From Candidatus Pelearchaeum maunauluense (GTDB taxonomy: Archaea; Thermoproteota; Nitrososphaeria_A; Caldarchaeales; Caldarchaeaceae), in the NCBI GenBank assembly GCA_030059675.1, contig JANVYQ010000011.1, positions 1-51,454 of the forward strand: a DNA stretch of 51,454 nucleotides, written 5' to 3'. Shown one piece after another: positions 15,764-23,826 of the stretch. The stretch's first letter is position 1. Each line of letters opens with the position of its first letter. A program made the translations under genes and the position numbers. Under the pieces are notes generated by a model. The model made no database searches. It saw only the letters and a program-made list of their open reading frames with translations, and had not been told where the DNA came from.

Positions 15764-16810
15764 ATGCTTAGGCTTGGGTACTGGGCTGCGCAGGAGCAAT
15801 ACGACCCTGAGCGGCTGCTTTCCTTTGCAGTTCATGCTGAGGCTGTGGGTTTTGACATCATAGTTACCAGCGACCATTTCCATCCGTGGAGTGATACTGG
15901 CGGTCAGTCTGGTTTTCCTTGGGTATGGCTAGTGGCTGTTGCTGAGAAGACTAAGAAGGTTGAGGTCGGCACCGCCGTAACTACTCCGCTCTTTCGCTAC
16001 CACCCAGCCATAGTCGCCCAAGCATTCGCCACGCTGGATTATCTCTATCCTGGTAGGATATTCATAACCGTCGGAACAGGCCACGCTATGAATGAAACGC
16101 CCCTGGGCTATAAGTGGCCAGGTTTTAAGGAGAAGGTTGAACGCCTCCGCGAGGCTGTGGAGATTATCCAGCTTCTTTGGAAGGGTGATTTCGTTGATTA
16201 TGAGGGGAAGTACTACCAGCTCAAGACGGCTAAGCTATACACGAAGCCTAAGACGAAGATACCGATGTATGTGGCAACGTCTAACGCTAGGGTTGCTGAG
16301 ATGGCTGGCGAGCTTTGTGATGGTATCTTAACGAATCCGCGTGGTCTTGAGAGGTTTCTGGAAATAATAGATGCGATGGAGCGGGGTGCGCGCAGGGCTG
16401 GGAGAGACCCCGCGCGGCTAAGCAAGGCTATGGAGTTTAAGGTCTCGTATGACGTTGATTATGATAGGGCTTATAGGTCTGCTCTCTTCTGGGCGCCTAC
16501 AGCTATTCCGCGCGATAAGCGCGAGCATGTCTCAGACCCGAGGCAGCTTGAAGCTCTTGTCGGCGAGAACGAGAGGCGGAAGATAAAGGAAACCTGGCTC
16601 ATAACAACCGATTCTGACGACATATACAAGGCTCTGGCGAACTTCCTCAAGATGGGTTTTGACAGGGTTTATATCCACAGCGCAAGCCCTAACGAGGAGA
16701 AGTTTCTAAACTTGTTGGGCCGTGAGATACTGCCGTGGGCTCGCGAGTTCTTCGCTGAGAAGGTGGAGCCCCGAATGCGCTACAGGCCCCTGCGTATGCG
16801 TGTTGAGTAG
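15764..16810 (+). CDS. F420-dependent luciferase-like oxidoreductase (FGD-like)
   Basis: This 348-residue TIM-barrel protein belongs to the luciferase-like family that uses coenzyme F420. The opening LGYWAAQEQYDPERLLSFAV, the segment DHFHPWSDTGGQSGFPWVWL, and GTAVTTPLFRYHPA, GRIFITVGTGHAMNE and VATSNARVAE match the glucose-6-phosphate dehydrogenase-like (FGD) branch. The actual substrate is unknown; archaeal relatives often oxidise secondary alcohols or sugars. A TATA-like CATATATTTAG lies about 34 bases upstream. It converges with the double-SIS sugar-phosphate protein, 14 bases apart. This is the first clearly core gene after the island. Confidence 0.8.
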   Translation: MLRLGYWAAQEQYDPERLLSFAVHAEAVGFDIIVTSDHFHPWSDTGGQSGFPWVWLVAVAEKTKKVEVGTAVTTPLFRYHPAIVAQAFATLDYLYPGRIFITVGTGHAMNETPLGYKWPGFKEKVERLREAVEIIQLLWKGDFVDYEGKYYQLKTAKLYTKPKTKIPMYVATSNARVAEMAGELCDGILTNPRGLERFLEIIDAMERGARRAGRDPARLSKAMEFKVSYDVDYDRAYRSALFWAPTAIPRDKREHVSDPRQLEALVGENERRKIKETWLITTDSDDIYKALANFLKMGFDRVYIHSASPNEEKFLNLLGREILPWAREFFAEKVEPRMRYRPLRMRVE

Positions 16811-16824
16811 AAGGGGATGTAGTG

Positions 16825-18060
16825 TCAGGATGTTACTGATTGGTGCCATCTGATAATGTACTCTGGTAGCCTGAAGCCTGCCTGCTCCAGCCGCTCAACT
16901 AGGAATATAGGCAGCGGACTCAGGGCGAATGCCGCCTGCATATAGAATCTGCTCGGCCTCCCAGGCTCCTTCTTCGTAGGTATCGCAAGAACTATATCAG
17001 CCATCGAGGCTATCGTGCTGTCTGGGTTTCCGACTACCGCCGCTATAACGCCGCCTAGTCGTTTGAAGTTCTTACACCACGCGGCGACTATCTCGGTCTC
17101 TCCGCTGTTGGATATTACTATGAGGAGGTCTCCAGGCCTGGGTGCTGGCGTGCTTGTCTCGCGTGCTACGAAAACTTGGTCTCCTATGGCGCGTTTGATG
17201 TGTCCTATCCTGACGGCGGTCATCCTAGCTACCTCATGGCTACTTCCGAGGCCTGCGAAGAAGCAGAGGTGTCGCGCCTCAAGTCTGTCTGTAACGAACT
17301 TGTAGAAGTCTGAGGTCATGCTGCTCTCTATGAACGCGGCGGCCTCGCGTAGGGTTTCAAGCGCATACTCATATGCTTTGCGGGGGAGCGCCTCGTCATA
17401 AAGCGCCTCAGCTATCCCGTGGAAGAGAAAACCACTACCAAGGACGAAGGTATCCTCAAGTATCCCCACATCCCTAAACTCACGCGCCTCATCAGGCTCT
17501 TCATCAGCCTCACGCCCCTTCAGCAGAAGCGTGTTACCATACTTACTAGCCAGCCGCGCAATAGGTGAGTCAAGGTCAGACGTAACTAAGTCAATACGAT
17601 AGTCGCGGTGGTTTCCCGTCTTCGCTATATAGACGGCTAAGTTCTGTGCGTCAAGTAGTGGGCTCATAGACCTTCCTGAGCCTGAGTTGATTAGCAGGCA
17701 GACCTGGCCGAAGCGTTGCTTCAGTATTGGCGCCGCCTCGCCGACCTCTCTGCCAGGAAATCCAATATCGCCTCTATCCACCACGAGCTTGCCGCGCTGC
17801 ATCTTGGCCAGCTCGCTACAAGCGATGCTCAACGCGCCCTTAGACCTGCCTTCACCAGAGGGTATTAGAACACCAGCCGACTGTATATCATGGTAAAGCC
17901 GCTCAAGCTGCTCAAGGTCAACAGAGCTCAGGTTGCTGTATATCCTGTTGACATAGCCGAGGCTGGAAATCACCTGCTCCATGCCCAACAACCAGCGTTG
18001 AAAATCTCCTAAACGCAGGCTATAAGGCTGATAATGGCCGTCAAATATATAGTAAGACAT
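16825..18060 (-). CDS. Tandem SIS-domain sugar-phosphate protein
   Basis: This 411-residue protein has two SIS (sugar isomerase) domains. The first spans about residues 60-190 (SAGVLIPSGEGRSKGALSIA and CLLINSGSGRSMSP). The second spans about 250-375 (HLCFFAGLGSSHEVARMTAV and LLIVISNSGETEIVAAW). SGS and SNSGET are the phosphosugar-binding loops. A tandem pair recalls hexulose-phosphate isomerase-like or GlmS-like isomerases; the specific substrate is not evident. Its 5' end lies 15 bases from the SRP RNA gene, which runs the other way, and the SRP TATA box sits within its first codons. It converges with the F420 enzyme. Confidence 0.7.
   Translation of the reverse strand: MSYYIFDGHYQPYSLRLGDFQRWLLGMEQVISSLGYVNRIYSNLSSVDLEQLERLYHDIQSAGVLIPSGEGRSKGALSIACSELAKMQRGKLVVDRGDIGFPGREVGEAAPILKQRFGQVCLLINSGSGRSMSPLLDAQNLAVYIAKTGNHRDYRIDLVTSDLDSPIARLASKYGNTLLLKGREADEEPDEAREFRDVGILEDTFVLGSGFLFHGIAEALYDEALPRKAYEYALETLREAAAFIESSMTSDFYKFVTDRLEARHLCFFAGLGSSHEVARMTAVRIGHIKRAIGDQVFVARETSTPAPRPGDLLIVISNSGETEIVAAWCKNFKRLGGVIAAVVGNPDSTIASMADIVLAIPTKKEPGRPSRFYMQAAFALSPLPIFLVERLEQAGFRLPEYIIRWHQSVTS
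18043..18052 (+). promoter_or_regulatory. TATA box of the SRP RNA gene
   Basis: AAATATATAG lies 24-33 bases upstream of the first paired base of the SRP RNA (18076), the standard archaeal distance. It overlaps the N-terminal codons of the divergent SIS gene. Confidence 0.65.
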
Positions 18061-18075
18061 AGAGAAGATACTACT

Positions 18076-18402
18076 GGTGGCGGCGGGAAGGGCCGGGGTG
18101 CTAGCCCTACCCTGTCACCTGAAACGGGCTACATGCAGGGGCCAGATAACCTGTGGGGCGCTTAGGCAGCCGCGCTGGCTGCCAGCCTTTAGGCCATGAA
18201 GACGCGCCGAGGTGGGGCGCCGTAGGCGGGCAAGGCATCCGTAGGGATGCCCCAAACCGCCGAACACGCCGAACTGTGTTAGGCCCGGGAGGGAGCGGCA
18301 CTAAGGCGTGGCGGTGCAGCCTCCTCATAAGCGCGTCCGAGCCACAGGGCTGGATAAACCAGCGCGGTGTCGCCTCTGCCACCCACGGGGGCCGCCGCCA
18401 CC
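18076..18402 (+). ncRNA. ffs: Signal recognition particle RNA (7S)
   Basis: The ends pair perfectly: GGTGGCGGCGG at 18076-18086 with CCGCCGCCACC at 18392-18402, defining a molecule of about 327 bases, close to the usual archaeal 7S RNA size. The universally conserved SRP54-binding loop of domain IV is visible at 18278-18302 (GTTAGGCCCGGGAGGGAGC). The Alu-like start has GGGCCGGGGTGCTAGCC and TGTCACCTGAAAC. The region is GC-rich, as expected for a structured RNA in a thermophile. Several open frames on both strands here are coincidental. An AT-rich tail (TTATAATAACC) follows. Confidence 0.9.
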
Positions 18403-18440
18403 TTATAATAACCAAGACCCAAAAAATAATAGAAGGATGT

Positions 18441-18995
18441 TTATGCTGTTTTTCTCTTCCAAGTTATCACGTATCCGAGGCCGCCTAGTAGTAGGCCTAT
18501 CATGAGAAGCGCTAGGAATACTGTTATTGGTGGTATTAGTGGGGCTAGTAGCTCGTGTGCCTGTGCGGCTGTCCAGCCTTTCCCGCCTACCTCCACTGGG
18601 AGCATGTTGCCGCCAGCTACGTATCCGCCGTATATCATAAGCCAGGTGGCGCCCAGTGCGCCTACATTCATGAAGATTAGGTGTATCCACGCGAGGGCTG
18701 AAGCCACGCCCCTATACTGCTTGCCTAGTGTTACCTCAAGATGATGGTAGAAAAGAGCTGTAACAGCCACCCCGACCACGCCAACTATGATATAGCTTAG
18801 GTAGCCTACCGTAAACCACTGGCCAGCTCCGCCGCTGGCTATGACCCGCGAGAACGCCGGCTTCAGCCAGCCGAAGGTCTGGCCGCCGACGAAATAAGAA
18901 GTGAGTAGCGTGGCGAGAAGACCTTGTGTGATTGCCGCGACTATGAAGCGCGAAGACCACTTACTTTCCAGTTTTACTTCTGTTGTATTCATCAT
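18441..18995 (-). CDS. Conserved four-helix membrane protein
   Basis: This 184-residue protein has four membrane helices, near residues 18-40, 58-82, 100-125 and 150-175. It has a conserved-looking YHHLEV after helix 2 and LAWIHLIFMNVGALG in helix 3. The His residues flanking the membrane might bind a metal or heme, but no family is recognised with confidence. The N-terminus is short and soluble (MMNTTEVKLESKWSSR). It stands alone downstream of the SRP RNA end and is followed on the same strand by nothing coding. The frame is intact. Confidence 0.7.
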   Translation of the reverse strand: MMNTTEVKLESKWSSRFIVAAITQGLLATLLTSYFVGGQTFGWLKPAFSRVIASGGAGQWFTVGYLSYIIVGVVGVAVTALFYHHLEVTLGKQYRGVASALAWIHLIFMNVGALGATWLMIYGGYVAGGNMLPVEVGGKGWTAAQAHELLAPLIPPITVFLALLMIGLLLGGLGYVITWKRKTA

Positions 18996-19080
18996 AATTT
19001 AAGGGGCTGTCTTCATGTTAAAAAAGCTTCTGTATTTATAATAAATACTTCCTTCATGAAAACATAATTATTCAGCTCTT

Positions 19081-19386
19081 TTATTGCCACGCGGCCCATG
19101 CTAGGAAGCCTACAGCTAGGAGTCCTGCTAGGCTTATGAGCATGGCGGGTGTTCCGACCTCTGGGCCGAAGCGTGTCGCTAGCTGCGTGAAGCTGGCTAG
19201 GGCTATCAGGCTCTGGGCTAGTATGAGAAATGCGAAGAGCACATGGCCTAGCGTTATGCGCGAAACACCGAAGCGCAGCGCCCTGAGATATAGGTAGAGA
19301 ATTAGCACTGTGAGTATCGCCGAAATACCTGCCATTGTTATTGCGCTCATCCAGATTACTCTGACCACCTTTCCACACCACCACAC
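19081..19386 (-). CDS. Small three-helix membrane protein
   Basis: A 101-residue (or 89-residue, if started at ATG 19350, MSAITMAGISAIL) protein with three hydrophobic helices: ISAILTVLILYLYLRAL, HVLFAFLILAQSLIALASF and MLISLAGLLAVGFLAWAA. It begins 25 bases or more after the stop of the winged-helix gene at 19412-19687 and probably shares its transcript. Archaeal genomes often pair a small winged-helix protein with a small membrane protein; the function of such pairs is not known to me. Confidence 0.65.
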   Translation of the reverse strand: MWWCGKVVRVIWMSAITMAGISAILTVLILYLYLRALRFGVSRITLGHVLFAFLILAQSLIALASFTQLATRFGPEVGTPAMLISLAGLLAVGFLAWAAWQ

Positions 19387-19411
19387 CTATCGGGCCGCTT
19401 CCAATCTTAGC

Positions 19412-19687
19412 TCAAACCTCATCAAAAATATCCTTATTGTCCTCAAGTATCTGCGAGGGAAAATAAACCACGTTATACCTTAGTCCCTCTGCTGTTATAA
19501 GCCCGTGGGCGGCTAGAATCTCTATGTGGTGTTTTATCGTTTTGTAGTCCATGCCAAGACGCTCCGCCAATTGGTTTATATTGGCAGGTTCTTTCATCAG
19601 CTCCCTTACCAGCCTAGCCCTAGTAGAGCCTCCGCGGGAAGCTATTAAGAGATACCAGAAAAGATTGCGGAGCGCCCTCTCAGCCAA
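19412..19687 (-). CDS. ArsR-like winged-helix protein
   Basis: This 91-residue protein starts at a TTG. The fold is a single winged helix: LVRELMKEPANINQLAERLG, MDYKTIKHHIEILAAHGLIT and a wing ending NVVYFPSQILEDNK. The recognition helix is the H-bond-rich TIKHHIEIL. There are no cysteines for metal binding. It lies directly upstream of a small membrane protein on the same strand, suggesting an autoregulated two-gene unit. Confidence 0.75.
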   Translation of the reverse strand: MAERALRNLFWYLLIASRGGSTRARLVRELMKEPANINQLAERLGMDYKTIKHHIEILAAHGLITAEGLRYNVVYFPSQILEDNKDIFDEV

Positions 19688-19775
19688 CTTCGCAACGTCA
19701 TTAGAGTTATTTCAGCGTATTTGACTCTTTCACCAAAATAAAGGAAGTGATTTATTGCGCATCACCAGCTCGTTG

Positions 19776-20711
19776 CTACATCCCAGAAATCTTAAACTTC
19801 ACTAGAACGACCTTATCGTCCAGCTTGACGGGCCCGTCTGGTCCTGGAAAGTCGTAAACGCCGTCGCCGTTGTCGTAGTGCAGCATCGCTATAAGCTCCT
19901 CCTGTCCCTCATAGCCCTCAACACGTATAGGTACGCGTATATTCTGCCCCACCAGCAAGCCAGAGTTCCCAATCACAGGCCCAGGCTTGCCCTCCTCTGT
20001 AACTAGGTGTATAGCCACAAAGCCTGGCTTGTCTAAGAACAGGCCATCTATGATTACTAAGCCGTTCTTAATCTCCTGGTCGCTCACAGCTATGCTGGGC
20101 ATTTCGTTGGTTATTTTGAAGAGCGTTTGGACTATGGCGTTGTTCTTAACGACTGGCTTGTCGGGGCCTGGGAACGAATACATTCCATCCCCATCGTCAT
20201 AATGTAGCATGGCGTAGAGCTCTCCTCTCCCCTGATAGTTCTGGAGGCTTATCCTAACATCTTGATGGACTCCCTCTTGTAGTAGTTCTGAACGGCCGCT
20301 AACCATGCCTGGCTTGCCTTCAAGGGTTACGATGTGTATGACCACGTAGCCTGGCTTGTCCAGATATACGGTCTTAACGGTTATCGTATCATTTTCTACC
20401 GCCTGATTTGGAACTACCACGCTGGGTATCGTCTCCATCATCGTAGGCTCTTCCATCATGGTTACTGTTGTGGTCATCATAGCTTCAACGGTCGTTGTAA
20501 CCTCGCGTGTAACCGTCTCTGTTACGGGCTGGAGAGCTGTGGAACCCGCACCGTATCCCGCTAGAACACCAACAACAAGCGCAACTATTATCGCGGCTAT
20601 GGCTATGGATGTTGATAATCCCCTAATAGACCACATACCGGCATAACGATATTGAGGTAATTTAGCAGATTCTCCAAATAGGCCCCTAATAATTCCCAGA
20701 TTACTACCCAA
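19776..20711 (-). CDS. Surface protein with two DUF7282 repeats
   Basis: The mature part holds two tandem repeats of about 95 residues (approximately 95-195 and 205-308). Each starts with a P-x-A/V-x-V-x-x-Q motif and has KPGYVVIHIV or KPGFVAIHLV, EGKPG and ends LHYDDGDG.YSFPGPD or LHYDNGDG.YDFPGPD. This is the DUF7282 pattern of archaeal cell-surface proteins; the DxGDG loops could bind calcium. A membrane segment (IAIAAIIVALVVGVLAGYG) is followed by a Thr-rich linker. ATG 20636 (MWSIRGLSTS) may be the real start, because a TATA-like TAAATTA sits about 27 bases upstream of it and the earlier residues look non-coding. It is probably exported and N-terminally anchored. Confidence 0.75.
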   Translation of the reverse strand: MGSNLGIIRGLFGESAKLPQYRYAGMWSIRGLSTSIAIAAIIVALVVGVLAGYGAGSTALQPVTETVTREVTTTVEAMMTTTVTMMEEPTMMETIPSVVVPNQAVENDTITVKTVYLDKPGYVVIHIVTLEGKPGMVSGRSELLQEGVHQDVRISLQNYQGRGELYAMLHYDDGDGMYSFPGPDKPVVKNNAIVQTLFKITNEMPSIAVSDQEIKNGLVIIDGLFLDKPGFVAIHLVTEEGKPGPVIGNSGLLVGQNIRVPIRVEGYEGQEELIAMLHYDNGDGVYDFPGPDGPVKLDDKVVLVKFKISGM

Positions 20712-20740
20712 AGTATTCTAATTCCAGCACATCAAACACT

Positions 20741-21169
20741 GTGCGAGCTGGTTTGACTGGCCCAGCTTTCGGAAAGCTCTTACTTGAAGGCGCATACGTA
20801 AAAATTAGGCGCAACACCAGTGTTGAGACCTTGGAGGATGCGGAGGTGTATATCCATGTTAAAGGCTATGCGCTCGCCCGCGTTACGCATCTTGACATAG
20901 AGCACGGGGCTCTTAACGGCCTTATAGCTGGTAAGGGAGGGTTCTTCACGGTTAAGGGAGTAGATGGCGGCGGTGTATTGATAATCCTTGATAAAAACCT
21001 CAGAGTTGAGGTCAGACATCCATTACTTATAAAGGTCATCACACCTGGCATGATTACGCGGACATGGGTAGGCCAGAAACAAGATGGGATATACGTGGGG
21101 TTTAGAAGGGAGCAGGTGAGGGCTCTGGAAGAGATAGCGCGCCAGGTATATGGGATAGAGCCAGCATGA
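20741..21169 (+). CDS. Unrecognised protein, mainly beta
   Basis: This 142-residue protein starts at GTG. Its sequence is rich in short beta-like segments (VEVYIHV-like, GKGGFFTVKGVDGGGVLIIL, LRVEVRHPLLIKVITPGMI) and ends in a helix (EQVRALEEIARQVYGIE). No membrane segment is present. I do not recognise the family. It is divergent from the DUF7282 gene and is followed 47 bases later by another unknown gene on the same strand, with which it probably forms an operon. Confidence 0.6.
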   Translation: MRAGLTGPAFGKLLLEGAYVKIRRNTSVETLEDAEVYIHVKGYALARVTHLDIEHGALNGLIAGKGGFFTVKGVDGGGVLIILDKNLRVEVRHPLLIKVITPGMITRTWVGQKQDGIYVGFRREQVRALEEIARQVYGIEPA

Positions 21170-21216
21170 TAGTAAAACGGGAAAAGGGTTTATAGAGTGT
21201 CTGATGTATATCCTGG

Positions 21217-21791
21217 TTGTCTGCCTTGTCGCTACATGGCGATGAGCAGGTCTATCTAGTCCTTGACTGCTGGAGGCGTGTCTTCTCTCTAAGAACCTTA
21301 GGAGGAGGTGTGCGGCGCTACTTCTTAATCTTCAGCGAGAGGCGCCTGATAGAGCTGGAGACAAGCCACGTAGCTAACGTCCTCCCCTCAGAATCATCTC
21401 TCGCCAGATATATGGGAAGCACCTACAACGACCCCTATCGTACCTCTTCTGGGGAGCAGTAGAGATAATCATCCAAGAAACGCTGAACACCCGCGAGAAA
21501 GCGGAGCAACATGACGCATTAATAGCATCTCTCAGCCAACAGAAGCTATCATATATCCTAACATTCATCAAGAACACGCTAAAGAATAAGCTCAAAATCC
21601 ATAAGATTGAAGAGAGGATAACAGCATACTACTATGAGGTTGAATCTCCTAAAGTAAAGGTCTCTGGCTCTACTGTGGAGTTGGAGATGCGTATAAGAGG
21701 TAAAAACATAAAATATTACGCGCCTTTTAGCTCGCGGGAGAGAGCCGCCGAAGCAGCCCAAAAACTCAAGACGATTCTCAACAGAAGCTAA
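21217..21791 (+). pseudogene. Unrecognised protein split by a one-base frameshift
   Basis: The open frame from TTG 21217 (LSALSLHGDEQVYLVLDCWR, then VRRYFLIFSERRLIELE) ends at a TAG at 21460-21462. Adding one base near 21440 gives YLFWGAVEIIIQETLNTREK and continues through KLSYILTFIKNTLKNKLKIH, then ITAYYYEVESPKVKVSGSTV, to a TAA at 21789-21791. The total would be about 191 residues. The first part looks like a PH-type beta sheet and the second like a helix plus another sheet; no family is assigned. A single indel with both halves well preserved could be a sequencing error. Confidence 0.5.
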
Positions 21792-21865
21792 GTGAGCTGT
21801 GGGAAGACCTCCATAAGGTTAAATCCCACTTAGCAACCTCACCAGCCAGGTAGGTAAACGAGCGA

Positions 21866-21950
21866 GCTGGGGTTCCCTAGCCCGGTATGGGGGTGGCCTG
21901 CTAAGCCACTGGCCCAAAAGGCCGCGCGGGTTCAAATCCCGCCCCCAGCG
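21866..21950 (+). tRNA. tRNA-Ser (anticodon GCU)
   Basis: The acceptor stem GCTGGGG (21866-21872) pairs with CCCCAGC (21943-21949), with discriminator G as for serine. The anticodon arm GTGGC-CTGCTAA-GCCAC gives anticodon GCT. A long variable arm (TGGCCCAAAAGGCC) marks it as class II. The T arm is GCGGG-TTCAAAT-CCCGC. No intron is present, and CCA is not encoded. Confidence 0.93.
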
Positions 21951-21960
21951 TCTTCAGCAT

Positions 21961-22821
21961 TCACATATTAGTAAGTAGAGTGTATGCAGCCCTGTACAGC
22001 CTGTTCATACCTCTGTAATTTTCGCGGATAATCTCCTGTTGCTGCTTTATGTATGGTGTTTTCTTTAACAGTTTTTGGATTGTTCTCGTGTATTGTTGGT
22101 ATGCCTGTTTGGTGTATGGGTTCTCTTTTATTATCTGTGTTAGGAGTGTTGGTGATTCGTTGAGTAGTGTTGATGCTGCTAGGAGTAGTAGTTTTTGGGA
22201 TGTGGTTTGTGGGATGTTTCTGTATGGTTGCCAGCATTTGAGGAGGGCGAGTAGTGAGAGGCGTGTGAGTGCCATTAAGTAAGCCATGGCGCGGTCGTGC
22301 TCCCGTATGTTCATCACAATCACACGAGCCCACGGAAAGAGGGAACGTAGAACCCGTTTCTCGCGCACTGCATCTCTAAGCGGCGTCAATACGATGGTTT
22401 TTTCCATCCGCTTCCCCGCGCCTGGACCAAAGAGTGGATGAAGCAGCAAGACAGTATTCCCCGTCTTCTTCAGTTGGGGCATGATTCGCGCGAGTGGGGC
22501 TTTAACCGAGGATAGCTCAACTACAATTGTTGAGCTACTTATTGTTTTTAAGACCTGTTTTATTGTGTTTGGTGTCTCGCTTATTGGGACGGCGATGATT
22601 ACGGCATCAACGTCCTTTAAGGCGTTTTCTATGCTTTGGGTTGATGCGCATCCTATGCGTCGTGCAGCTCTTGTGGCGTTTTTCCTCTCCTTATCAAATA
22701 GCACTATCCTGTGGCCTTGCTTCTTTAGGTCTTGTGCGAACCAGCAGCCCATCGCGCCTGCTCCGATGATGGCTATCCTCAACCACCGCAGCACCTCTCT
22801 AGAGTATTTTCCTAACCACAC
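21961..22821 (-). CDS. tyrA: Prephenate dehydrogenase (TyrA-like)
   Basis: The protein opens with an NAD(P) Rossmann motif, RIAIIGAGAMGCWFAQDL, and has IVLFDKE (cofactor-specificity loop), AVIIAVPISETPNTIKQVL, VVELSSVKAPLARIM and VLLLHPLFGPGAG, all standard for TyrA/prephenate dehydrogenase, which converts prephenate to 4-hydroxyphenylpyruvate. The His in HPLFGPG is the family catalytic-site histidine region. The actual start is probably GTG 22794 or TTG 22782, just before RIAIIG. It lies 1.0 kb from the chorismate mutase-aminotransferase fusion on the same strand, so three consecutive tyrosine/phenylalanine steps are clustered, separated only by a divergent membrane gene. Confidence 0.85.
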   Translation of the reverse strand: MWLGKYSREVLRWLRIAIIGAGAMGCWFAQDLKKQGHRIVLFDKERKNATRAARRIGCASTQSIENALKDVDAVIIAVPISETPNTIKQVLKTISSSTIVVELSSVKAPLARIMPQLKKTGNTVLLLHPLFGPGAGKRMEKTIVLTPLRDAVREKRVLRSLFPWARVIVMNIREHDRAMAYLMALTRLSLLALLKCWQPYRNIPQTTSQKLLLLAASTLLNESPTLLTQIIKENPYTKQAYQQYTRTIQKLLKKTPYIKQQQEIIRENYRGMNRLYRAAYTLLTNM

Positions 22822-22878
22822 TTAACTTATCTAAGTTATTCGGAGACCTTATCTCCATCCGATTAACAGCTTCTAAAC

Positions 22879-23826
22879 ATGCGCGAGAGTATTCTATACC
22901 TGCTGGTGGGCGCTGGCTCGTTTGTCCAAGCTGGCTCAGGGTGGTGGGATGTGTTCTCTCATAGGATTGAGTTTGTGGATTTTGACCCCTGGTGGAACCC
23001 CGCGCACACGGGGCTTTACGCTGGGGCGCTCCTGATACTCCTGGCTGTGCTACGCGCATCAAAGACTGGCACAAGCTATGCGTGGCTGCATGCAATCAAG
23101 GCGGCGGCTTTATTGCAGCTCGTAGCGGGAGGCCTAAATGAGGTTGTCCATAGAGTCCCCAGCTTGGAGGCGTATCTGGATTTTACGGTTCATTCACTAT
23201 TCACTCTGGGGATGCTTATCATTGCACTCACGCTCTTTACTGGATTATCCATCCACTCCACGCTTGTAGGTAGGATGCATGGTGCCGTGATTGCTGCGCT
23301 CATACTCTCTGGGGGCTCCCTCTGGCTGGTCTCCTCTGGCTCGGTCATGTATCTATTCAGCAGCAACCCAGCGTTTGTACTCGCTCTCCTCGCTTTCATC
23401 TCCTCCACGATAACGATAACGGCGGTTAGCGCTGTTGGTGCTGCGGGAGTCTCATTCCTGGTTTGGCTTGCTTATGTAGCTGCCGTCTATGCGGTGTTTG
23501 TGGGCTACGCTGGGGAGCCGCCATATATACCACTCGGAGTAGCTTCTGTAATCGCCGCAGAAGCAGCAATCCGTGTAGCCGCGCGCAAGCATAGAGAGGT
23601 TTTAGGCATGTTTATTGGTGGTGCGCTGCTTGGAGCGGCGCTGCGCCTAACATACTACCCGCTAACGGAATATTATTACAGGCTCTACGGCGGTGGTGTG
23701 GATTTCCTCGCGGCAGGGTTATTGGGCGGTTTGGCTGGCAACATACTCATAATGGTCGGTGGGAAGATTCTCATAGAACGGGGAGTTTTACCATATCCAC
23801 ATGAAAGCGGGAGGAGAGCTATGTAA
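22879..23826 (+). CDS. Polytopic membrane protein, unknown
   Basis: This 315-residue protein has about eight or nine membrane helices. Conserved-looking polar positions occur near helix starts (GSGWWDVFSHRIEFVDFDPWWNPAHTGLYAG, with several Trp, His and Asp; LNEVVHRVPSLEAY; DFTVHSLFTLG). The His-rich pattern suggests cofactor or metal binding in the membrane. I do not recognise the family; similar proteins occur near heme-copper oxidase or cytochrome genes in other archaea, but no such gene is adjacent here. Its stop overlaps the aminotransferase gene end by eight bases, tail to tail. Confidence 0.65.
   Translation: MRESILYLLVGAGSFVQAGSGWWDVFSHRIEFVDFDPWWNPAHTGLYAGALLILLAVLRASKTGTSYAWLHAIKAAALLQLVAGGLNEVVHRVPSLEAYLDFTVHSLFTLGMLIIALTLFTGLSIHSTLVGRMHGAVIAALILSGGSLWLVSSGSVMYLFSSNPAFVLALLAFISSTITITAVSAVGAAGVSFLVWLAYVAAVYAVFVGYAGEPPYIPLGVASVIAAEAAIRVAARKHREVLGMFIGGALLGAALRLTYYPLTEYYYRLYGGGVDFLAAGLLGGLAGNILIMVGGKILIERGVLPYPHESGRRAM

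Noticed and set aside
18107..18488. Several open frames over the GC-rich block on both strands
   Set aside because: They lie on the SRP RNA, whose paired ends and SRP54-binding loop explain the sequence.
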